Shown here: piece by piece, positions 1-5,067 of the stretch | Position numbering within the stretch: position 1 is the first letter of the stretch | How the letters are laid out: each line of letters begins with the position of its first letter | Program-made: the position numbers and the translations under genes | The notes under the pieces: generated by a model | The model's database searches: none | The model's input: only the letters and a program-made list of their open reading frames with translations | Told to the model about the DNA's origin: nothing | Assembly (NCBI GenBank): GCA_013695405.1 | Contig: JACDAO010000247.1 | Span: 1-5,067 of the forward strand | Length of the DNA stretch: 5,067 nt | Direction: 5' to 3' | Source of the DNA: Acidobacteriota bacterium | Lineage (GTDB): Bacteria; Acidobacteriota; Vicinamibacteria; Vicinamibacterales; Vicinamibacteraceae

Positions 1-870
1 GCGGCCGCGTCCGGCGGCGCGTTGCATCGCGTGTTCGGCGTTGATCAGCAGGTTGAGCACGACCTGCTGCAGCTGGTGCGGGTCGGCGAAGACGTCGGGA
101 AGGTCGGGCGCCAGGTCCAGGATGACGTCGATGCCGGCGCGTTGCAGGTCCGGTTCGCGCAGCCGCACGGTCTCGGCCACCACCTCGTTGACCGGCACCA
201 TCAGGCGGGTGGTGTGACGCTTGCGGGCAAATGTCAGCAACTGGCGGGCAATCCGCGCGGCGCGCTCGGCCTCCTTGTGAAGGGTGTCGAGGCCGCGGGC
301 CAGTGAGGTGCGCGCCCCCTGCACCCGCAGGCGCTCGGCCAGCGCCAGGATCGCGCCGAGCGGGTTGTTCAACTCGTGCGCCACGCCGGACATCGTCTGC
401 CCGAGCGCCGCCATCTTCTCGGCCTGCAGCAACTGTTGATACAGGTCGCGTGACTGCTCCTCGCGCCGTCGCCGTTCGCCGACGTCGCGCAGCAGCAGGT
501 AGAGCATCGCGGCCGGCTCATCGCCGTCGCCGCCGGTGACCAGCGCGCCGGTCAGTTCGACGTGCAGGATGCTGCCATCGGCTCGCCGCAGGCGGACCGG
601 GACATCGATGACCGAGCCGTGTTCACGCAGCGCCTGTATCAGCCGATTGCGTTCTTCTCCGTCGGCCCATCCAGTCGGCGCGAGCAGGTCGGGGGCAGGC
701 TCGTCCGGGCTGCGCAGCAGGGTCCGCACGGCCGGATTGGCGGCCAGTGTGCGGCTCGCTCCGTCGGGCGTGAGGGCCACGACGGCCAGTCCGGCCGCCA
801 GCCGGGCCGCCAGTAACCGCCACAACTGTTCGTCCGGTGGGGGAGCCGGCGTTTCGATCAGTGCGGCCAT
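1..870 (-). CDS. PAS-domain sensor histidine kinase, N-terminal part (cut by window edge)
   Basis: Sensor kinase of a two-component system: it autophosphorylates on a histidine and passes the phosphate to a response regulator. The 290 visible residues start at the ATG at 870; an in-frame TAG lies 15 bases upstream (886-888) with no start codon between. Residues about 20-135 look like a divergent PAS fold, ending in the usual pattern of polar strand (VRLRRADGS), then [16 protein letters not shown]. Residues about 140-215 are the HisKA dimerisation helices, with the H box [13 protein letters not shown] and phospho-acceptor His165. Residues 262-282 begin the HATPase domain, with the N box [14 protein letters not shown] (Asn273 and Asn277). 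The G1, F and G2 boxes lie outside the window. No membrane segment or signal peptide is visible, so the protein is probably cytosolic, like NtrB-type kinases. No partner regulator is visible; it could lie past position 1. Divergently oriented from the CsgG-like gene. Family call is very secure; the signal sensed is unknown. Confidence 0.93.
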   Translation of the reverse strand, partial: MAALIETPAPPPDEQLWRLLAARLAAGLAVVALTPDGASRTLAANPAVRTLLRSPDEPAPDLLAPTGWADGEERNRLIQALREHGSVIDVPVRLRRADGSILHVELTGALVTGGDGDEPAAMLYLLLRDVGERRRREEQSRDLYQQLLQAEKMAALGQTMSGVAHELNNPLGAILALAERLRVQGARTSLARGLDTLHKEAERAARIARQLLTFARKRHTTRLMVPVNEVVAETVRLREPDLQRAGIDVILDLAPDLPDVFADPHQLQQVVLNLLINAEHAMQRAAGRGR

Positions 871-935
871 GAACGCGGGGCCACTCTAGCACGTGGGTCC
901 CGCTGCCCGGGGGTCGTCCCTCCCCGCCGCCGGCA

Positions 936-955
936 GGCTTCAGCAGGCTGAAGTC
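936..955. repeat. Perfect inverted repeat CTTCAG-CAGG-CTGAAG in a divergent intergenic region
   Basis: The arms CTTCAG (938-943) and CTGAAG (948-953) are exact reverse complements around a 4-base CAGG loop. In RNA read left to right the stem extends outward by a G-U pair (937/954) and a G-C pair (936/955), giving 8 pairs. It lies 42 bases upstream of the CsgG-like start and 66 bases from the kinase start. It could be an operator, a leader hairpin or a degenerate copy of a dispersed palindromic repeat; the sequence alone does not decide. Nothing else in the 871-997 spacer is convincing: no good -35/-10 pair was found for either gene. Confidence 0.5.
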
Positions 956-976
956 GCCTCCGGGTCACGCAGTTCC

Positions 977-986
977 GAGAGGAAGG
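977..986 (+). promoter_or_regulatory. Ribosome binding site of the CsgG-like gene
   Basis: The purine run GAGAGGAAGG is a good Shine-Dalgarno sequence. Its right half ends 11 bases before the ATG at 998. The left half (GAGAGG) would sit 6 bases before an in-frame GTG at 989, which would add three residues. The ATG is preferred because the peptide from it begins like a normal signal sequence, but the GTG cannot be excluded. It is the only clear Shine-Dalgarno sequence in the window. Confidence 0.6.
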
Positions 987-997
987 TCGTGCAGGTT

Positions 998-1702
998 ATG
1001 CGTACTCTGCTTGGTTCGTTCGTGGCGTCCAGTGCCGTCGTGATGGCTCTGGTCTCGATGCCCCTTCCTACGGCGGCGCAGTCCAAGCGTCCGACCGTCG
1101 CCGTCCTCGATCTCGACTTCGGCAGCGTGCAGCAGTGGTGGTCGGGCAACTGGGACATCGGCAAGGGCGTGGCCGACCTGCTCGTCGACGAACTGGTCAA
1201 CGACGGCTCGTTCCGGGTGATCGAGCGCAAGCGGCTCGACGCCGTCCTCGCCGAGCAAAACTTCTCCAACAGCGAGCGGGCCGACCCGAGCGCTGGCGAG
1301 ATCGCCAAGATTGGCAAGGCGCTCGGCGTCAAGTACCTGGTGGTCGGATCGATCACCAAGTTCGGCACCGAGAACCGCAACCTCGGCGTCGGCGGCGGCG
1401 CGTTCGGCGGCGGCAGGTTCGGCCTCGGCAAGGTCGGCACCTCCAAGGGCAAGGCCACCGTGGCGCTGACGGTGCGGGTGATCGACACCTCCACGGGCGA
1501 GATCATGGTCAGCTCGAAGGGCCAGGCCGAGTCGGCGCGCAGCGGTCTGCTGCTCGGGGGCGGCGGTGGCGGTGGGGTTGGCGGGGCGGGCAGCGTCGAG
1601 ATGGGCTCGTCGGACTTCCGCGAGACGATCCTCGGCGAAGCGACCGAGAAGGCCGTCACGCAGGTGATGACCACCCTGGTGGCCAAGAAGGACCGGCTGT
1701 AA
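998..1702 (+). CDS. Secreted CsgG/HfaB-family protein, non-lipoprotein variant
   Basis: Member of the curli-secretion CsgG family (234 residues from the ATG at 998; E. coli CsgG is somewhat longer). Residues 1-27 form a signal peptide: MRTLL, a hydrophobic stretch (FVASSAVVMALVSM) and a probable signal peptidase I site after TAA27. The core follows the family: strand TVAVLDLDFG (33-42), helix GVADLLVDELV (57-67), FRVIERKRLDAVLAEQ (72-87), IAKIGKALGVKYLVVGSITKF (102-122) and VRVIDTSTGEIM (159-170), then a C-terminal helix. Canonical CsgG is an outer-membrane lipoprotein that forms a pore. This protein has no cysteine at all, so it cannot be lipidated. Two glycine-rich stretches (129-147, and 187-198 with seven glycines in a row) sit about where CsgG has its membrane hairpins. 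It is therefore probably periplasmic or loosely outer-membrane associated, and a curli-exporter role is not supported. No curli subunit or accessory gene is nearby. It converges with fabZ and is diverged from the kinase. Family call is secure, function unknown. Confidence 0.88.
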   Translation: MRTLLGSFVASSAVVMALVSMPLPTAAQSKRPTVAVLDLDFGSVQQWWSGNWDIGKGVADLLVDELVNDGSFRVIERKRLDAVLAEQNFSNSERADPSAGEIAKIGKALGVKYLVVGSITKFGTENRNLGVGGGAFGGGRFGLGKVGTSKGKATVALTVRVIDTSTGEIMVSSKGQAESARSGLLLGGGGGGGVGGAGSVEMGSSDFRETILGEATEKAVTQVMTTLVAKKDRL

Positions 1703-1730
1703 CGTCGTTCGGCGCAGGGGAGACAACCGC

Positions 1731-1758
1731 GGGGTCAGTCGGCGAGCCGGCTGGCCCC
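1731..1758 (+). terminator. Strong hairpin between convergent genes, probable terminator
   Basis: Arms GGGGTCAGTCGGC (1731-1743) and GCCGGCTGGCCCC (1746-1758) pair over 12-13 positions, with two G-U wobbles in the plus-strand RNA; the last C-G pair probably opens to leave a CGAG tetraloop. It begins 28 bases after the stop of the CsgG-like gene and ends 10 bases before the fabZ stop. In minus-strand RNA the two wobbles become C-A mismatches, so the hairpin is better for the plus-strand transcript. There is no proper U tract: the sequence after it is GTTGACGTCTTC. It may therefore act as a weak or Rho-assisted terminator, or as a 3' end stabiliser. Confidence 0.6.
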
Positions 1759-1768
1759 GTTGACGTCT

Positions 1769-2242
1769 TCAGGCGCCGCTGCTGTCGCCGCGGCCGTCGT
1801 TGCGAGGGCCCAGCGCGAAGGTCATGGTGCCTTCGGCGACGACGTGCCCGCCGACCCGGGCCACGCCCCTCAGCACGCCCATCCGGCTGCGCAGGCGGCC
1901 GACTCGCGCTTCGATGATGACGGTGTCGCCGGGGTGCACCGGCCGACGGTACCTGACCCGCTCGATCCCCATGAAGTAGATGAGTTTCTCGCGATTCTCC
2001 GGCTTGGCCAGGATCAGGATCGCGCCGACCTGCGCAACGGCCTCGGTCAAGATGGTCGGCGGCAGCACCGCCGGCTGACCGTGCACGCGTGACAGGTAAC
2101 TCTCGTCGCCAGTGACGTTCTTGACGCCGACCACGCGCTTGTCCACCTCGAACTCGATGATTCGATCCACGAGCAGGAACGGGTAGCGGTGCGGCAGGAT
2201 CCGTTCGATGGCCTGGTAGTCGAAGGGGACGGTCAGCTCCAT
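1769..2242 (-). CDS. fabZ: FabZ-type 3-hydroxyacyl-ACP dehydratase with altered active-site motif
   Basis: Hotdog-fold dehydratase that in the family removes water from 3-hydroxyacyl-ACP to give trans-2-enoyl-ACP during fatty-acid elongation in the cytosol. The 157 residues from the ATG at 2242 match FabZ in length. The hallmark ILPHRYPFLLVDR is at residues 15-27, KNVT at 41-44, the hotdog helix with ILTEAVAQ at 64-71, and the FMGIERVRYRRPVHPGD strand region at 90-106. The usual GHFPGxPxMPG loop reads SRVHGQPAVLPP (51-62). A histidine (His54) and the catalytic-position glutamate (Glu67) are present, but 13 residues apart instead of the usual 14. An in-frame ATG at 2308 would add 22 residues of no FabZ character, so the start at 2242 is preferred. 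The tail after residue 146 is short and polar. No other lipid-synthesis gene is adjacent. Divergent from the phosphatase gene. The family is certain; whether it works as a standard FabZ is less so. Confidence 0.9.
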   Translation of the reverse strand: MELTVPFDYQAIERILPHRYPFLLVDRIIEFEVDKRVVGVKNVTGDESYLSRVHGQPAVLPPTILTEAVAQVGAILILAKPENREKLIYFMGIERVRYRRPVHPGDTVIIEARVGRLRSRMGVLRGVARVGGHVVAEGTMTFALGPRNDGRGDSSGA

Positions 2243-2252
2243 GCGTTCCGGC

Positions 2253-2260
2253 AGTATAAT
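2253..2260. promoter_or_regulatory. Near-symmetric divergent -10 element between fabZ and the phosphatase gene
   Basis: The plus strand carries a perfect TATAAT at 2255-2260, standing out in GC-rich sequence; transcription would start near 2267, leaving a leader of about 40 bases before the phosphatase ATG at 2307. The minus strand of the same bases reads TATACT (2258 to 2253), a 5 of 6 match, which would start transcription about 4-5 bases before the fabZ ATG. No convincing -35 hexamer was found in either direction at 16-18 base spacing. The plus-strand assignment is the stronger one; the minus-strand use is inference. Confidence 0.5.
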
Positions 2261-2306
2261 CCGCCAGTCACCGCGGCATCGCCCCAGCCCATTGACCCAG
2301 ACCCCC

Positions 2307-4085
2307 ATGTCCAGCGACCTTGCGCCCGCCGCGAGGTCGATCAGCGATCAGGACACGCTACGGTCCCTGTTCGACCTCGGTCGGCGGGTCATGTCGGTTC
2401 TCTCGCTCGAGGACCTGCTGCAGACCATTCCGCGGCTGATCGAGCGGCTGATTCAGTTCGACGCCTTCGCGATCTACATGCTCGACCCGGCAGGCCTCAG
2501 CCTGCACATCGACTACTCGGTCGGCTACCCGGTCGGCGTGCCCGAGTCGGTGCGCCTGCCGATCGGCGAAGGACTGGTCGGGCTCGCGGTTCAGGACCGA
2601 CGCGCCGTGCTGGTCAACGACCTCGACGCCGATCCGCACTACAAGGGCTTCGTCCCCGGCATGCGGTCATCGATTGTCGTGCCGCTGGTCTACCGGACCC
2701 GGACCATCGGCGCGCTCAACATCCTGAGCGCACACCGCCACGCCTTCTCGGAGAAGGACCTGGCGATCGTCCGGCAGTTCGGCGTCCACGCAGCGACCGC
2801 GCTCGAGAACGCGCGGCTCTACACCGAAGCCAATCGCACTGCCCAGGTCTTCGAGACGCTGCTCGAGATCAGCCGCGAGGTGTCGTCGATCCTCGATCTC
2901 GGTTTGCTGTTCGAGCGGCTCGCGGCGGCCACGCGCAAGGTCATCGACTACCGCAGTTTCGCGATCCTGCTGGTCAACCCGCACACCCAGCGGCTCGATC
3001 TGCAGCACCTGACCACACCGTACGGAGAGGACGAGCAGCTGACGTCGGTGGCGATGGGCGAGGGCTTGAGCGGCTATGCCGCGCTGCACCGCGAGGTCGT
3101 GGTGGTCGGTGACGTCCGCCAGGACCCGCGCTACATCAAGATCTCCGACGCGATCACCTCCGAGATGGCGGTGCCGCTGCTCTATCAAGGCGACTGCATC
3201 GGCGTGCTCGATCTCGGCGCTGAAGAACGCGACGCCTTCGACGCCCGCGAAGTGGAGTTCGCGACGCTGCTCGGTAGCCAGTTCGCAGTTGCGATCCAGA
3301 ACGCCCGCCTCTACCAGGCGCTGTCGGTCAACCAGGCCCGCATCGAGCGCGAACTGCGTTTCGCCCAGCGGGTCCAGGCGGCATTGCTGCCGCAGGAAGT
3401 GCCGGCGCGTATCCGGGGCCTCGACATTGCCGCGCGGTTCGCCGCAGCGCGCGAGCTCGGTGGCGACTTCCACGACTATCTCGACCCGGTCGCCAACCAG
3501 CTGGTGGTGGTGCTCGGCGACGTCTCGGGCAAGGGCGTGCCGGCGGCCTTGTACAGCGCCTTTGCCGCCGAACTCGTGCGCTCGCGGACCTTCCGCACGC
3601 GCTATGTGCCGACCGCGGTGACGCCGTCGAGCGTGCTGCGGGTGGTCAACACCATCCTGCACCAGCGTCAGCTCGAGGAGTTCTACTGCACGCTCTGCTA
3701 CAGCCAGTTCGACCTGAAACGCAAGACGGTGACGATGGCCAATTCGGGGGTGCCGTACCCGTTGCGGCTGTCGCCCGAAGGTGCGGTGTCGTGGGTGGAA
3801 CTGGCCGGCGTGCCGCTCGGCTCGTTCGCGGGCGTCGAATACGACGAACGCGTGCTCGGCTACGCGAAGGGCGACGTGTTCCTGTTCTACTCGGACGGTA
3901 TCTCGGAAGGCATGAACGCCGCGGGCGACGAGTTCGGGGGCGAGCGTCTGGCCGAGGTGCTGGCCGGGCAGGTGGGTCGCACGGCCCAGCAGATCGCCGA
4001 CGCGGTGTTCGAGGCGGTGGCCGCGTTTCGTGGCGACGCGGCTCAGAACGACGACATGACGGCCGTGGTGGTGCGCGCGCTGTGA
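2307..4085 (+). CDS. GAF-GAF-SpoIIE serine phosphatase (RsbU-like)
   Basis: Cytosolic PP2C-type protein phosphatase with sensory domains. In the family such enzymes dephosphorylate a STAS-domain antagonist and so free a sigma factor or other target. The 592 residues read in order: helix (15-40); GAF 1 (about 34-170, ending HAATALENARLY); linker helix (171-197); GAF 2 (about 198-335, ending QFAVAIQNARLY); switch helix ELRFAQRVQAALLPQEVP (349-366), typical of RsbU-class enzymes; and the catalytic domain (370-592). The metal-binding acidic residues are all there: Asp387 in GGDFHDY, Asp405 in GDVSGKG, Asp530 in FYSDGISE, and Asp582/Asp583 in NDDMT. An active Mn/Mg-dependent enzyme is expected. 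No membrane segment is seen. The ATG at 2307 is chosen because the alternative at 2241 overlaps the fabZ start, spans the TATAAT and adds 22 featureless residues; neither start has a clear Shine-Dalgarno. Co-transcribed with the serine hydrolase gene. The target and GAF ligands are unknown; no antagonist or anti-sigma gene is in the window. Confidence 0.93.
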   Translation: MSSDLAPAARSISDQDTLRSLFDLGRRVMSVLSLEDLLQTIPRLIERLIQFDAFAIYMLDPAGLSLHIDYSVGYPVGVPESVRLPIGEGLVGLAVQDRRAVLVNDLDADPHYKGFVPGMRSSIVVPLVYRTRTIGALNILSAHRHAFSEKDLAIVRQFGVHAATALENARLYTEANRTAQVFETLLEISREVSSILDLGLLFERLAAATRKVIDYRSFAILLVNPHTQRLDLQHLTTPYGEDEQLTSVAMGEGLSGYAALHREVVVVGDVRQDPRYIKISDAITSEMAVPLLYQGDCIGVLDLGAEERDAFDAREVEFATLLGSQFAVAIQNARLYQALSVNQARIERELRFAQRVQAALLPQEVPARIRGLDIAARFAAARELGGDFHDYLDPVANQLVVVLGDVSGKGVPAALYSAFAAELVRSRTFRTRYVPTAVTPSSVLRVVNTILHQRQLEEFYCTLCYSQFDLKRKTVTMANSGVPYPLRLSPEGAVSWVELAGVPLGSFAGVEYDERVLGYAKGDVFLFYSDGISEGMNAAGDEFGGERLAEVLAGQVGRTAQQIADAVFEAVAAFRGDAAQNDDMTAVVVRAL

Positions 4086-5032
4086 AGGCCCGCGCCACCA
4101 CGCGCGCGCTGTGTCTCGTGGCGCTGCTGGGGCCGACGACATCCGACCGTCCCGTGGGCGCGCAAGACGTCACGCCGGAGCGCCGGCCGCCAGCCGTCTC
4201 CACCGCCAAGTTGGAGGCGCTGGCGCAGGCCTTCTCCCAGAGGCTCGAGCGGATCGCCTCCGCCGTCGACGGCAGCCTCGCCTACGTGGTCGTGGACCTG
4301 ACCAGCGGGCAGCGCGTGGCGGCTCGCGCCGACGAGCCGTTCCCGACCGCATCGACGATCAAGATCGGCATCCTCTACGAGCTGTTCCGACAGGCCGACG
4401 AGGGCACGGTGGTGCTCGATCAACCGCTGCCGCTACCGGAACGCAGCCGGGTCGGCGGCGCCGGCATCCTGCAGCGCCTGCACTCGCCGGTCATCTCGCT
4501 GCGCGACCACGCCCAGCTGATGATCATGCTCAGCGACAACACCGCGACCAACGTGCTGATCGACGCGGTCGGGCGAGATCGTGTCAATGCCCGTATGCGC
4601 GCCCTTGGGGCGACCGGCTACCGACTGCAGCGAAAGATGATGGACGTCGACGCGGCTGCCCGCGGCGAGGAGAATCTGGCGTCGCCCAACGATCTGCTGG
4701 TAGTGCTCGATGCGCTGCGCACCGGCCGCGGGTTGCAGCCGGCCAGCCGCGATGCCGCGCTGGCGATGTTGCGGGCGCCGGGAAGCACCGCGTTGCGTCG
4801 AGGAGTGGCGACCGGCGTGCCCGTGGCCGGCAAGAGCGGCGACCTCGACGGCGTGCGCGCCGAGATCGCCTGGGTCGACGTACCGGACCGACCGTACCTG
4901 ATCGCGGTGATGGGCACCCTGCTGGCCGACGAGGCGGCCGCCGAACAGGCCATCACCGAGATGTCGGCCGCTGCCTACGGCTACTTCTCGCGCCTCGGCC
5001 GCTCTGGCGCCGAAGGCCGCCTGCTGCCATGA
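4082..5032 (+). CDS. Exported class A beta-lactamase-related serine hydrolase
   Basis: Serine acyl-enzyme family of beta-lactamases and DD-peptidases (316 residues). The start is the GTG at 4082, whose last two bases form the phosphatase stop with the next A (GTGA overlap); no Shine-Dalgarno is seen, so translational coupling is likely. Residues 1-27 resemble a signal peptide with a short hydrophobic core (ALCLVALLG) and a probable cut after VGA27, sending it to the periplasm. The three active-site motifs are present: STIK with Ser91 and Lys94; SDN with Ser151, Asp152 and Asn153; and KSG (Lys251), the KTG equivalent. The Ser91 to Ser151 spacing of 60 is the same as Ser70 to Ser130 in class A enzymes. 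The omega loop reads RLQRKMMD (181-188), so the deacylating Glu166 position is a methionine (186); the nearest acidic candidates are Asp188 and Glu196/Glu197. It may thus be a penicillin-binding-like hydrolase rather than an efficient beta-lactamase. Family secure, activity uncertain. Confidence 0.88.
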   Translation: MKARATTRALCLVALLGPTTSDRPVGAQDVTPERRPPAVSTAKLEALAQAFSQRLERIASAVDGSLAYVVVDLTSGQRVAARADEPFPTASTIKIGILYELFRQADEGTVVLDQPLPLPERSRVGGAGILQRLHSPVISLRDHAQLMIMLSDNTATNVLIDAVGRDRVNARMRALGATGYRLQRKMMDVDAAARGEENLASPNDLLVVLDALRTGRGLQPASRDAALAMLRAPGSTALRRGVATGVPVAGKSGDLDGVRAEIAWVDVPDRPYLIAVMGTLLADEAAAEQAITEMSAAAYGYFSRLGRSGAEGRLLP

Positions 5033-5035
5033 GTT

Positions 5036-5067
5036 TTACCTGCGGACGGTGTCGCGGTCGCGCTCCT
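5036..5067 (-). CDS. Possible C-terminal end of a converging gene (9 residues visible)
   Basis: On the minus strand a frame runs in from the window edge and ends at TAA (5038-5036), giving the last residues ERDRDTVRR. All nine sense codons end in G or C, which matches the strong third-position bias of the coding genes here. The stop lies 3 bases from the stop of the serine hydrolase gene, so the two would converge with no room for a terminator. The rival reading is a plus-strand gene starting at the ATG at 5029 (ATGA overlap with the hydrolase stop), beginning MSFTCGRCRGRAP; fewer than half of its codons end in G or C, so it fits less well. Too little is visible to name a product. Confidence 0.4.
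   Translation of the reverse strand, partial: ERDRDTVRR

Noticed and set aside
22..889. Plus-strand open frames opposite the kinase (22-306, 231-539, 536-889)
   Set aside because: Shadows of the minus-strand kinase, whose H box and N box are unmistakable; their products are Arg/Ala/Pro-rich with no domain.
890..895. CACGTG hexamer in the divergent spacer
   Set aside because: A single 6-base palindrome is expected by chance in GC-rich DNA, and no bacterial regulator can be named from it.
893..997. N-terminal extension of the CsgG-like protein back to 893
   Set aside because: It would bury the signal peptide 35 residues inside the protein, and a good Shine-Dalgarno sequence precedes 998.
940..1726. 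Two minus-strand open frames (about 250 codons each) opposite the CsgG-like gene
   Set aside because: Low-complexity Pro/Arg/Ala products that mirror the glycine-rich coding strand, with no domain. The plus frame has a signal peptide and family motifs.
2241..2306. Upstream start for the phosphatase at the ATG at 2241
   Set aside because: It arises from a CATG palindrome that is the fabZ start on the other strand. The added 22 residues are featureless and the segment contains the TATAAT box.
2243..2308. Upstream start for fabZ at the ATG at 2308
   Set aside because: Also a CATG palindrome, shared with the phosphatase start. The extension has no FabZ character, and FabZ proteins normally begin shortly before the ILPHRYPF motif.
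2667..4142. Long minus-strand open frame (491 codons) antisense to the phosphatase
   Set aside because: It lies opposite a gene with intact PP2C and GAF motifs. It is rich in His, Arg, Val and Glu without recognisable domains, as expected for a shadow frame in GC-rich DNA.

Overview
The window reads as a piece of a high-GC (about two thirds G+C by eye) Gram-negative-type bacterial chromosome. Five genes are clear and a sixth is suspected at the right edge. The mix of a CsgG-family secreted protein, a double-GAF SpoIIE phosphatase, a class A beta-lactamase-like serine hydrolase and a PAS histidine kinase, with strong G/C third-position bias throughout, suggests an Acidobacteriota-like genome (perhaps Vicinamibacteria). 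That placement is inference from gene content only; no rRNA or other marker is present. No mobile element, tRNA, CRISPR array or phage gene was seen, and the region looks like ordinary chromosome.

Layout, left to right. Positions 1-870 (minus): the N-terminal 290 residues of a soluble PAS-HisKA sensor histidine kinase, cut by the window edge just after its N box. Positions 871-997: a divergent intergenic region holding a small perfect inverted repeat and the Shine-Dalgarno sequence of the next gene. Positions 998-1702 (plus): a secreted CsgG/HfaB-family protein that lacks the lipoprotein cysteine and has glycine-rich stretches where CsgG has its membrane hairpins. Positions 1703-1768: the gap between convergent genes, filled by a strong hairpin at 1731-1758. 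Positions 1769-2242 (minus): a FabZ-type hotdog dehydratase with an altered active-site motif. Positions 2243-2306: a divergent promoter region with a near-symmetric -10 element. Positions 2307-4085 (plus): a GAF-GAF-SpoIIE/PP2C phosphatase of the RsbU type. Positions 4082-5032 (plus): a class A beta-lactamase-related serine hydrolase, overlapping the phosphatase stop by 4 bp. Positions 5036-5067 (minus): the probable tail of a converging gene.

How the genes may work together. The phosphatase and the exported serine hydrolase form the only clear operon and are probably translationally coupled; this suggests, but does not show, a link between stress signalling and cell-wall or beta-lactam biology. 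The kinase has no response regulator and the phosphatase no anti-sigma or antagonist gene inside the window, so their partners must lie elsewhere. FabZ belongs to fatty-acid or lipid synthesis and is transcribed alone here.

The points most worth a second look are three family members whose diagnostic residues differ from the textbook pattern: FabZ without GHFPG, a CsgG-like protein without cysteine or typical hairpins, and a beta-lactamase-like protein without the Glu166 equivalent. No clearly new multi-gene system was found.
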